A stretch of DNA of 64,000 nucleotides from Littorina saxatilis (lineage: Eukaryota; Mollusca; Gastropoda; Littorinimorpha; Littorinidae): positions 35,619,975 to 35,683,974 of the forward strand of contig NC_090253.1 in NCBI RefSeq assembly GCF_037325665.1. Direction: 5' to 3'. A program made the position numbers and the translations under genes. A model generated the notes under the pieces. That model searched no databases. It was not told where the DNA came from and was given only the letters and a program-made list of their open reading frames with translations. Below are positions 47,132 to 57,639 of this stretch, piece by piece. Every line of letters starts with the position of its first letter. The first letter of the stretch is position 1.

Positions 47132-48168
47132 GTTAACCCGCGATTTGTAAAATGTTTTACAATCACGTAAATGCGCCCGATATTTAACTCATCATCTCCA
47201 CGGTATCTATTGAGAAAAAAAAATGTCATTACTTTTTTGTACCATCGCTTGGAAATTCGGGTCGCTTCCTCCCAGTGGAAAGCTAGCAGTAACAGAGTCG
47301 CGCTACCACAAAGTCAAGGGATCTATTAGTCCCGTTTCGCCGTTATCCCATTTCACCCCCATCCCATTTCGCGACATTTCACAGGCCAAGTGTCATTTTA
47401 CCACCATATCATGTACCATTAGCTCCACATCCCATTTTGGCGCAATCCCGTTTCGCCGTGAGCCCATTTCGCCCCCATACCATTTTCGCGACATTTCACA
47501 GGCCAAGTGTCATTTTACCACCGTGTCATACCACTAGCGCCACATTCCATTTTGTCGCCATGCCGTTTTGCCGTCATCCCATTTCGCCGCCATCCCTATT
47601 TCGCGACATTTTGGATTGTGGCAAAAATGGGATTTCGCGTAAACGGAATGTCTTCCTAGTTTAATAACGCAGTATAGTATTATAGTGAGGCTTGGCAAGA
47701 AGAATAAACGAAAATGGGATGGCGGCCAAATGGGATGGTGTAAAAATGGGATGTCGCGCTATTGTTATGACACGGTAGTAAAATTACGCTTGGCTTGTGA
47801 AATGTCGCGACAATGGGATGGGGCCAAAATGGATTGGCGGGGAAACGGCGTGGCGGACAAATGGGATATGGTGTCAAAATGGGATGTCGCGCTATTGTTA
47901 TGACATGTTAGTAAAATGAGGCTTGGCTTGTGCAATGTCGCGAAAATGGGATGGGGCAAAAAATGGGACGGCGGCAAAATGGGATTGCACCAAAATGGGA
48001 TATGGATTTAAAACCACCCCCACCACTCAGCGTAGAGGCTCTAAACAAGAAAAATGTATAATAATAAAAGGCATCCATTACTTTGTGGAATGCGATATTT
48101 TTTACATTTTTACATTTTTACAAATCGCGGTTTTAGGTTCGACGTGATTTGTAAAATCTCGGGTTAAC
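47132..48168. mobile_element. Fold-back-type element with repeated inverted arms
   Basis: Outer ends GTTAACCCGCGATTTGTAAA and its inverted partner (…GATTTGTAAAATCTCGGGTTAAC, written in parts) bound 1.04 kb. Inside, left arm 47335-47640 and right arm 47690-48000 are inverted to each other, and each is built from two tandem units of about 135-145 bp containing CATCCCATTTCGC, CGCGACATTTCACA, GGCCAAGTGTCATTTTAC and GTGTCATA...AGCGCCACAT. Arms made of short tandem repeats are typical of fold-back transposons. No coding frame. Confidence 0.6.
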
Positions 48169-49262
48169 AACAAACATTAGCTGTCAAATGTTTTTCATGA
48201 ATTCCCTGCAGATCCGAATAATCCTTAACAAAACACAGTATATAGGCAAACCTATTACAGCACTATTTTGGAAATATAAATTCGGTTTCGAGCTTGTACA
48301 AAAACAATGTTACCAGTTTAATGAAAGAAACAAGATTAAGACTGTTGCGTTGTGGTAGCCTTCGTACTACATTCCATAAATATTCTGTTGTTAGAATGGG
48401 TAAATCCCATAGTGCAGATTTAACATAGCTCGTAGATTTCATTGACCTTTTGTTCTATTCCTGTAACAAACAAAAATATTGGTAAAACAATAAACAGAAA
48501 TTCTATCTTAAAAAAGCAAACAACAATCTATATTGTATAATTATTCATTGGTATTGTACATAATTCTGAATATTTACACGCAGATAGCAATTACTCTTCT
48601 TGTGCTTGCAAAATATGTGTCGGTGTGTATCGATATGGAACTCCATTAGAAACTAGACACATTTTTAGTTACGAATAAAGGTTTAGGAACATAGAATCAA
48701 AGAAAAGAACAAGTTACAGAACGAAAAAGATTGGACCTGATGTCGGAAAAAAACCCCATCCCAAAACAAGCAAACAAAACCGCGACGACACTTATCTTAA
48801 TTCCTGTCCAAAAGTGTTTTTTCCACGTGTATTTTAACAGGAGGTTTGAAGCCCCACACACATATGGGAAATCCGAGGCTAATAATGGCGGCCACCATGT
48901 GCTATGTCCCAAACCCTACTACAAGTCGGGAATAACACATTAAAATATACATATTAATTCGCACGCACATTTACAAACATAAATATTCATTATCACATAC
49001 ACATTCATGCTCCTGCCTGCGGACATTATAATGCAATGCATTTCCAAAAATATGATGACATTTGTTTTACCTCCGATAAGAGAAAAATATTTCTTATATC
49101 CGGAGTCTCCCGATAAGAAAATCCTCGAATGTAAAAAAAAAAGCAAAAATAATTTCTCCTGGACACTCTTATAAACCCTTTGTTCTTGACCTCACTGGGT
49201 GAATGGTCATTCGCATCATTACGCACGAATTTGTGTGCATCACAATAATTATCGCATAAAAT
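48169..49262. other. Unassigned DNA
   Basis: AT-rich, without supported features. Confidence 0.45.
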
Positions 49263-49985
49263 TTTTTTACCAGCAAAATAGATGGTTTCAGCAGCAAATA
49301 GGAAGGAGTGAGCAGCGAATGTGAAGCAGCAAATTGGATGAATTCAACAGCAGAATAGATGAATTGAACAGCCAAGCAGATTTCTTTAACATCGTTTCAT
49401 TCTTTGTAACCGCAAGACCTAGAGGGTGAAACATGCGGTTAGCATCACTGTACCCCAAGATAAGTACAGGGACACCCTGCCATATCAACTTATACGTTGC
49501 GTCTGCATGGACATTCGCAGCATCAGCACCAAGTTTCAGCAGACGCTTGGTTGTCATGCACACCCTGAAAAAAGCCTCTTTCTGGTCATACGAACACTCA
49601 AAACCACAAACGAAAGTTACATCGTCATCATCAGGCACAGCTGTGGGAGATTCAGCCCATGCTGCAAGTTCACCCAGGGAAATTGTATGCTTTCCACATT
49701 CTTTCATTCTCAGACCGACAAGGTAATTTTTGAGCTGGACTTTCGAAGGCAAGTTTGCAAAGTCCCTATTGCGCAGTGCTACCAGAATCGCCCTTGGTTT
49801 TCTCACACCATCTCTGAACAGAGAATCAATCACAGTCCTTGTGTCTGGGTGAATCCCCCTTGTAGGCCTTGGTGTAGTTGCGTATTTATTTATCGCAGCT
49901 AATTTGCTGTTGAAACCCATCTTTTTTGCTGCTGGTCCATCTTTTTTGCTGCTGGTCCATCTAATTTGCTGGTCCATTAAATCCC
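49263..49985 (-). mobile_element. Short MULE relic with repeated terminal motifs
   Basis: Left part (49270-49375) carries several CAGCAAAATAGATG/CAGCAGCAAATAGGA units. The right part (49917-49977) carries three CAGCA(GCA)AA-like units in inverted orientation (on the minus strand CCAGCAAATTAGATGGACC). A truncated transposase frame lies between. The inverted motif clusters suggest the ends of a small non-autonomous element of about 720 bp, but no target duplication is clear. Confidence 0.5.
49288..49977 (-). pseudogene. Truncated MULE-type transposase
   Basis: A 229-residue frame. The N-terminal half (GIHPDTRTVIDSLFRDGVRK, NYLVGLRMKECG) matches the region before a MULE catalytic core. Then ADATYKLIWQGVPVLILG, YSDANRMFHPLGLAVTKNE is the start of the MULE DDE domain with its first Asp in DATYK. 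The remaining two catalytic residues are missing; after ETMLKK the frame simply reads through terminal repeats (SSILLLNSSNLLLH). The product cannot be an active transposase. The start at 49977 also reads terminal repeats (DQQIRWTSSKKDGPAAKKMG), so the true ATG may be the Met at ~49920. Confidence 0.75.
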
Positions 49986-50073
49986 TGCCAATAATTATCA
50001 GTCTAGTGTTTCCTGGTGAATTATATTTATAGAGAAAATCTCGATAGCAATTTCAAGGAAAAGCTACATCCGC

Positions 50074-50132
50074 CCCGAATAATGTAACAATTGTTACATT
50101 ATTCGTTTTTGTTACATTATTCGTTGTATCAA
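50074..50132. mobile_element. Palindromic transposon end, second copy
   Basis: Same as 46346-46404: 30-bp palindrome at 50076-50105, then TTTTTGTTACATTATTCG and TTGTATCAA. On its left is GCTACATCCGCCCCG, as if the element body lay leftwards. The partner end was not found. Confidence 0.55.
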
Positions 50133-50976
50133 GCGATGGCATAGCGCTGCGATACAGACCTCTCTACCCAGCTATAATCAGTCTCTTTTCAACACCGAGA
50201 AAAAGATGTGTGCGCTAAAAGCAAAACAACTTTCTCACACCGGTGACACTATGACGGTTCCCCTACGCTTTGTGTTCGGTGCCCTGACCCTTTGTGTTCG
50301 GTTCCCACTCGGTTCCCACACGCCAAAATTCGCGGACAAGATCGAGGTACTGTCACCCAAAACATCCATTTATGGTAGTATTACGCAATGTTGCTCTCGG
50401 AGAATGGTCTTGTTAGATCTGTGAGTGTTTACACTACATGCCTAGGTGCTGTTGGATTGAAGGTTTTTGATATTTTAGCCGTTATTAGGTAGAATGCCTT
50501 CCACTTTACTGCAAAACTGCATAATTCGTAGCATCGGCAAGAAATATCCTACCAAAAAAATGCCTGCTTGGAACTGTCGTTGGTCCAGCAAAAAGTTCAA
50601 CATGTCTGTAGCAGACAGCCCAAGTTTCAAGATTGTAGGGCCATCCAAACAGCCGTAATAATAAAAACAACAAAAGTAGTCAGTGAAATTGGCTGTGTTC
50701 GGTCCCCCCACACTTTTGTGACGTAGGCGTGACGGTTCCCATAATTCATTGTGTCGGTCCCCACTTTCTGTGTCGGACCCCACTTTCGACCTAATTTCTC
50801 TGTGACGGACCCCACAACCAGCCTATTTTGTGTCGGTCCCCACACCTTCTTGGATTTATGACTTGCCGGTTACTTGTATCATTGTATTCATTGAATCTAA
50901 TTGTCTCGGAGTTATTTTTCAGCAAAAACCGGCAAGGCAGCACCTTTTGTGATACCAAGTAAGTCAGATGACATCA

Positions 50977-51104
<128 letters not shown>

Positions 51105-51589
51105 AACTTTATTAGTTTATGCCACAAATAATATATAACATTATTTATCTCTGGGACGGTTCCCAGTATACCAGCAGATTATGTGTTGATCCACCCACAC
51201 CTTCTTGAACTGGCCTTCCCAATATCTACTCTTAGTCTTACGGCCTTGGAGATATTTTTCAGAAAAAAATGGAAATCTCTGGAAAGTTTCTGGAAAGCGT
51301 GTTGGAGTTGAGCACGATTGAAGAGGTGAGCGCGTTTGAAGAAGTGAGCGTGACGAAAATCAAGCACATAGAAAATGACCAGGAGTGTTTCCACACGCGC
51401 GACGCGTTAGCAGCGCGACAAGCGGCAAGCGACGCGATTTTTTTGAAAGGGTCCTGGAGCGATTTTTTCGCGTTGTCGCGCGGCAACGCGGGAGTTTACA
51501 GATTTTACCGCATGTTTAAAACGCAAGTACGGAAACACGTCACGCGTTTGCGCGCGTTTTCTTTTGTCGCTGCCGCTGTCGCGGGTACG

Positions 51590-51703
51590 GAAACAGAACT
51601 TACCGCGAGTACGACACTACCGCGAGTACGACACTACCGCGAGTATAACACTACCGCGTGTCACACTACCGCGAGTATAACATTACCGCGTGTCATTTTA
51701 TGA
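51590..51703. repeat. 17-bp CpG-rich array, left
   Basis: Tandem ACTACCGCGAGTACGAC and ACTACCGCGTGTCAC units, six or so, inside the palindromic element. Confidence 0.88.
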
Positions 51704-51904
51704 CTTCCATGGCTGAAGGCAAAGGTTGAAATGTTTCCTTGAAATATAAAACAAAAAGGCCTGGTCTGTTCTCTGAACACTAATTCAATGTTTGTCATGC
51801 TAACCAAGAACTCAAAACGATCAGAACACACTAACAGAATGGGTTGCTTCCAATCAAAGTTAGAACACAAACTCACAAGAAGTAAGTTTGCATGCGTTCT
51901 CTCT

Positions 51905-52078
51905 ACGGTTATGGTACTCGCGGTTGTGGTACGCGCGGTAGTGTGACACGCGGCAGTGTTATACTCGCGGTAGTGTCGTACTCGCGGTAGTGTGACACGC
52001 GGTAGTGTTACACGCGGTAGTGTCGTACTCGCCGTAGTGTGACACGCGGTAGTGACGCTCGCGGTAGTGTCGCATAAC
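51905..52078. repeat. 17-bp CpG-rich array, right, inverted
   Basis: About ten units of GTACTCGCGGTAGTGTC and GACACGCGGTAGTGT: the inverse of the left array, with unequal copy number. Confidence 0.88.
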
Positions 52079-52120
52079 CGGAGTGATCTGGAAAGGTGTC
52101 AATCTCTCTCTCTCTCTCTC

Positions 52121-52168
<48 letters not shown>

Positions 52169-52972
52169 ACACACACACACACACACGCACTCACACATTC
52201 ACACACACAGACGCACACACACATACTGATGTCATCTGACTTACTTGGTATCACAAAAGGTGCTGCCTTGCCGGTTTTTGCTGAAAAATAACTCCGAGAC
52301 AGTTAGATTCAATGAATACAATGATACAAGTAACCGGCAAGTCATAAATCCAAGAAGGTGTGGGGACCGACACAAAATAGGCTGGTTGTGGGGTCCGTCA
52401 CAGAGAAATTAGGTCGAAAGTGGGGTCCGACACAGAAAGTGGGGACCGACACAATGAATTATGGGAACCGTCACGCCTACGTCACAAAAGTGTGGGGGGA
52501 CCGAACACAGCCAATTTCACTGACTACTTTTGTTGTTTTTATTATTACGGCTGTTTGGATGGCCCTACAATCTTGAAACTTGGGCTGTCTGCTACAGACA
52601 TGTTGAACTTTTTGCTGGACCAACGACAGTTCCAAGCAGGCATTTTTTTGGTAGGATATTTCTTGCCGATGCTACGAATTATGCAGTTTTGCAGTAAAGT
52701 GGAAGGCATTCTACCTAATAACGGCTAAAATATCAAAAACCTTCAATCCAACAGCACCTAGGCATGTAGTGTAAACACTCACAGATCTAACAAGACCATT
52801 CTCCGAGAGCAACATTGCGTAATACTACCATAAATGGATGTTTTGGGTGACAGTACCTCGATCTTGTCCGCGAATTTTGGCGTGTGGGAACCGAGTGGGA
52901 ACCGAACACAAAGGGTCAGGGCACCGAACACAAAGCGTAGGGGAACCGTCATAGTGTCACCGGTGTGTTTCT

Positions 52973-55900
52973 GGGAGAAGAAAAAAAGAAAGCAAAAAAC
53001 GACACCAGGAGGAAATAGTGGGGGAAAATATTGCTATGAAAAGCGTGCAGTTAGTAGAAGGTTGCCTACATGATTAGAGCGGAAACACGGAGCTCTCTCT
53101 CGGCGCGGGCATTCGTATTGATCCTGTCTCTTTTGCCACTTGGATATCTATTACTATCCTTTGACAATGGTGGAGGCACTTCAGTCTTAATTATCTTATG
53201 ATTCCATTCTCGTTCTTTTCTTGTCGAGGACATAACCTCACGCAGTACTAGTACTTATTTCTCAAGTTCCATGACTGCTTTACATCTACCTGACTAAGTA
53301 TTCTTTAATTTAAAAGCGGGCAACGAGAAATTGATTATCAACATTTAAGACTGAAACACATTTTTGAATGAAAAATGATATAAATACTATGTTTAAAGTC
53401 TGGGTTGTCAATGTCACATTAACAGCCCACATGTATTGAAGTGTTAGTTCAGCTTCGAGAGAAAATGAGATAACCTATTTTTTTAAGAACAAGGACAATC
53501 AATCTCTCTCGTGTATTTGCAGACAGACCGCACCATTTTATTAGCTTGTCCATGCAGCTGCTGTCATGCGATTTTAACTGAAGATTAATTACTGAGCTAT
53601 TCAGTAAGATGATTATACCTTGACCGCAGTTACTCAGACTGCACAGTTTTGACCCAAATGAAGTTACGGCAGCAACATACAGACAGAATCAGGTATTCTG
53701 GGGACAGCTGTATGGACTTGTCCACGACTTTCATGTGTGTGCATAGTGCTAATATAGCCGCTGTTGGAACTGTAGTCCTCTTAGCTCTAAACGTGAAATG
53801 GAGGCGCTCAACACACACATCACAAGCAAGACCTTGCATGCAATGCTGCCTTGTACAGCCTCTTGTTGCGAATGTACGTTTTCGCTTCACTCACAATGCT
53901 TCTGTCCCTCTAGTTTTTTGCCATGTGGCATTCATCCGCATTGTATGTTAATTAATGACGAGATTGTCCTTACCATGGTTACAAAACCATGATCAATTCT
54001 ACACACTAAATAATGCGTTATTCGATTCAGGAATTGGTTATTATGGAAGCAAAACAGGAGAAGCAAAAGAGAAAAACAAAATGAAGAAGTGATCAACGAA
54101 CGGCTTCGCACGAAGGCAACACACAGCAAAGCGCTCAATACAACTAGCTGAAAGTTGCGTACCTGACTGGAGACAGCAAACATAATCTCGTGCAACGGAA
54201 GCCCAGGAATAGGAAACCAAATGCGTCATGAGCTGAAATCAACGACGTGAACGATATCCGTGCATAGACATTTTTCAATGAGTCATGCTTTGAAAGTAGG
54301 TCCTGTCGATATTACTGAGCATACTGAGCCCCCTCCTCCCCTCCACCACCCCCCCCCCCACGCCCGCCATCGACCTCCACCCTACCCTCACCCGAGAAAT
54401 CCTCGTCGCCATTATGCGTTCTTGACATTCTGTTTCATCTTGGCTTCAGCTGCCTTCATTTTAACAAAAACGAGAAAACAGAAAATCTCATTAACGAGCA
54501 TGGGAAAAATAGAGGGAAAAGCGGCCTAGATTAGCTGGGGCTTCTCGCAAGGTAAAACGGTAAATGTCAGAGTATTGAACCGGTCGTTGAAGTGCTCTCC
54601 GGCAGGGAAATGATCTAGGCCAAGCAAACGTTTTGTCAATTTGAAATCATGTAGGATTGGGCCTACCTTGTCTGATTGAAAACACTGGTGCAGGTATCTC
54701 ATTCTTCAAAGTGACGTGTTACGATGAAGAGATTTGTTTAATCTTAAGATTGCGACCTGCTTTATGGGGAATGGCATAACATAAGTCGTCGATTTTATCA
54801 TATTAAACATTTTCATCTTTCGTTTTTGATCAAAGGTGTCTTGTACTTTGTCTTCTTCTTCAGCATTCGACGGTTTGTGTTTTGTCATTTTTGTCTTCCT
54901 TTCCATTTTAAGGACATCAAACACCATCACCATCGCCCTTACCGCTGGTACTGCCATATCCATCGTCGCTATCTTCCTCGTCCTCCATCATCTGTATCAT
55001 CATGTTCTCTCGTCATTTTACATTGTCGCATTACTGAAAGTACTCACAGCCTTCATCAAATTCATCGCGGCCTTTGAAGCATGATCCTCAGTCACCACCA
55101 CCACCGGTGGTAGCAGCAGCACCAATGACCAGCGCCATTGTGATCGTCCGCGCTGCAGTCCTCATCCTCATTGCCATTTTCAGCGATGTTCTACTGCTCT
55201 GACCAGCCAAGGCCGACCATTGTAGCCCAACGCTGCATGGCCTCCTTTCTTGTAGTGGAGCATCGGTTCTGAAATCACATCATGCTGCCTGCGTGCATGC
55301 TGACTGAAACCTTTGGCACTTCAAGCATAAATTTAACCATGAGGTAGGCAGTATAATTTATATAAGAACAAAAAAGACAGACATGTAATTCAGGGGTCTG
55401 CTTAACTATATAGAACAGTGGTAGATAAAACAAAAGAAGTTAAAGCTGTTCTTCTGGTCAAAAATGTTTTTAGAATGACGTAGAATCCTTTGTTTTTCAC
55501 CCTCGCCTCACGTTGCGGGTCTCCTTGCCGAACCAACCAGTTCCCCGGTTCTTTGACGCAACATCTGCTTGCAGCTACCCTCTCGCTTTGCAAGACGGCG
55601 ACAGTGTATATGAAACGGTTTGATGACTAGCGATGCAAGAATTAGACACCATTGGTTGATATTGAAAAGGTCGTTTTCACTGGTCGTAAAACAGCCATGA
55701 ACAGCCAATCGGATTGGCAGCTGTGCGGCCCCCATTTTTTTTCTCGCGTAGCGAGCACCTCCAAGACATAGGCTACTCGCATACTCTCGCCAATCTTAGT
55801 GTTGCTTGCGGCGAGAATTCCCCAAGTAACACTGCTTCCTCGCCCCAGTCGCTTCACTCGCCAAATCTCGCGCCACAAAAAAGGGGAACTTTTTTTTATC

Positions 55901-56169
55901 ACGTTTGCACTGTGCGTTCTCCGACTTTGAAGAATTTAATATTTGTCTTCTGTCTTTTTTTTCCGGTTGTTATATCTCTCGTTTTGCCCCGGTAATTCTA
56001 GAATATAACGGGTACATACTTTTTTTTGTTAATAGATGCCCAAAACCACCAGTTAATGCCCATAGCTACACTGTTAGCGGGATTAAAACTCTCCCTGTCT
56101 TTTCTTCATGTACACGTGTTTTTATCTCTTCTTCGTTCACTTTCCTGCTCCCCCTCTCTCTCCCACTCT
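52973..56169. other. Unassigned DNA
   Basis: Non-repetitive, AT-leaning DNA with a C-rich patch at 54330-54365. Frames such as 53649-53951 and 54836-55084 show no domain or consistent splice signals. No supported gene. Confidence 0.45.
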
Positions 56170-56820
56170 CTCTACTTGGGTATCAAAGATGAGACTTCTT
56201 TTGTATCGTTTCGGCTTTGGCAATGTTTGGATTTATGGGTGTGGTCATGAACAGGCCTTCTTGAAAGCGCTGAGAGTGAGACTGATGTATTGTTTTCGCC
56301 AAGGATGGTGGAACCACATAGAAAACAGTGACCGCTTTGTTTTGTAATGCTCTTTCAAAATTTGCTTTCAACGAGAACAGTATTTTGACTGTATAACCTC
56401 AGATGTATTCAGATGTGCCTTAACTCGTTTCAGGTTAGGTTTTTCCCCAATCAAGAGCCGCAAATTCCGTTATACTTAAGCACAAGAAAATAAACTTTGC
56501 CCTTTTTGTAAAGATAAACAAGAAGACGAAAGTCATTTTCCATTGGATTGTCCAGCATATACCGATAATCGTCTGAAGTACCTACCGCAATCGCACAAAT
56601 TTAATACAGTCCAATTGTTAAAATCCAGCAATGACGATTTGATTGTCAACATTGCAAAATATTCTTCCACGATAAGATATTCTCTTTTGGAAAAACATAA
56701 CCCTTGATGTGTGACTTTTGATACCTGAACATATCTTTTCGTTTGATTATTGTATTTCCTAATGTGTCAGTTTTATAAATTAGTTTGTATATTGGGTTTG
56801 CCCTTGGAAAGGGCCCTTTC
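56170..56820 (+). mobile_element. LINE F 3' fragment
   Basis: The plus-strand frame encodes YRFGFGNVWIYGCGHEQAFL, RQGWWNHIENSDRF, then after TAA at about 56345 SFKICFQREQYF and RCALTRFRLG, then a one-base shift to NKLCPFCKDKQEDESHFPLD and CPAYTDNRLKYLP. This is the cysteine/histidine C-terminal end (CPFC...EDExHFxLxCP) of many invertebrate LINEs. The copy is 5'-truncated with one stop and at least one frameshift, and ends in an AT-rich UTR near 56800. Confidence 0.75.
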
Positions 56821-56838
56821 TTCAACTCCACGAATCAG

Positions 56839-57165
56839 CAGTCACCACCGCCCACCAATGTCCACGTGGCGCCACCCCCAGGTGCCTTCCCTAGCCTTCC
56901 AAATCCCGGGGTTTCTTTTGAGGAGCCAGTCTACCGGGCCGCCGTTGACCCCAGGAGGTACGCACGTCCTCGAGAGGACAGCTATCCTGTGGGTGATCAC
57001 GGTGCAGCTGATCGCCACTTTCCCGCTCCAATGTCTGGTGCTCCTTACGGCAGTGACCCTGTTCAGCGCCTCCTGCTGCCGCCTGTCCACCCAACTGTAA
57101 TGCAGGCTTACCTTAACTACATGCAGGATTGCCGTTTGCAACAGCAGTTTTCTGTGCCTTACTAG
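56839..57165 (+). CDS. Possible last exon of an unidentified host gene
   Basis: A 109-codon frame ending at TAG 57163-57165, preceded by a weak acceptor (CTTTCTTCAACTCC...ATCAG). It encodes a proline-rich start (QSPPPTNVHVAPPPGAFPSL), RAAVDPRRYARPREDSYP, HFPAPMSGAPYG and an end with LLLPPVHPTVMQAYLNYMQD, CRLQQQFSVPY. GC content is clearly higher than the AT-rich flanks, and codon choice looks like constrained coding. The disordered, proline-rich character with a terminal hydrophobic/aromatic motif would suit the C-terminus of a nuclear or RNA-binding protein, but I do not recognise it. Upstream exons would lie to the left, beyond LINE F, and were not found. Confidence 0.4.
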   Translation, partial: QSPPPTNVHVAPPPGAFPSLPNPGVSFEEPVYRAAVDPRRYARPREDSYPVGDHGAADRHFPAPMSGAPYGSDPVQRLLLPPVHPTVMQAYLNYMQDCRLQQQFSVPY

Positions 57166-57234
57166 TATTGAACAGTGTCTCGGAACTACTATCACAAACT
57201 ACCTCGCAACCAACATAGCGACTCCTCTTAGATT

Positions 57235-57265
<31 letters not shown>

Positions 57266-57639
57266 GGGTCGAAGCTGGCATTCTTTGATTATCGTGTGTT
57301 CACTCAACGGAAAAGTGTCATTGACAAACCTTGAAATCTTCTGCTGGTGCTTTTGGATTTTTTTAAAGAATCCTGGTGACACTTCGTTGTGCTAACGATA
57401 TAGTCTCTGCTTACATCGCGTTCATCTGAACAGACTTCCTTCTGGCGTTCATAATTCTACTGCTAATAGTGTTTGTCGAAGAGAAGTGATAAGAAGACTG
57501 TTTACTGACGACACATTTTCAGTGCCGATCGGCTTTTGTACTTGTTTTTTTCCCTTCTTTCGTTTACCGTGCGTTTTTAGTAGTTTAATTTGTTTTGCTT
57601 TTTATTATTCTACTCACTAATATTCTTTTGTAGAGATTA
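57166..57639. other. Unassigned DNA with (GT)n and G run
   Basis: (GT)n at 57235-57248, then a G run to 57268. Possible 3' UTR of the preceding exon, though no AATAAA was found. The 5' end of LINE A4 may lie in here. Confidence 0.4.

Noticed and set aside
51269-51703. 144-residue frame in the palindrome core as a gene
   Set aside because: Its C-terminal third is a translation of the 17-bp array and the rest has no family resemblance; a minus-strand frame overlaps it equally well.
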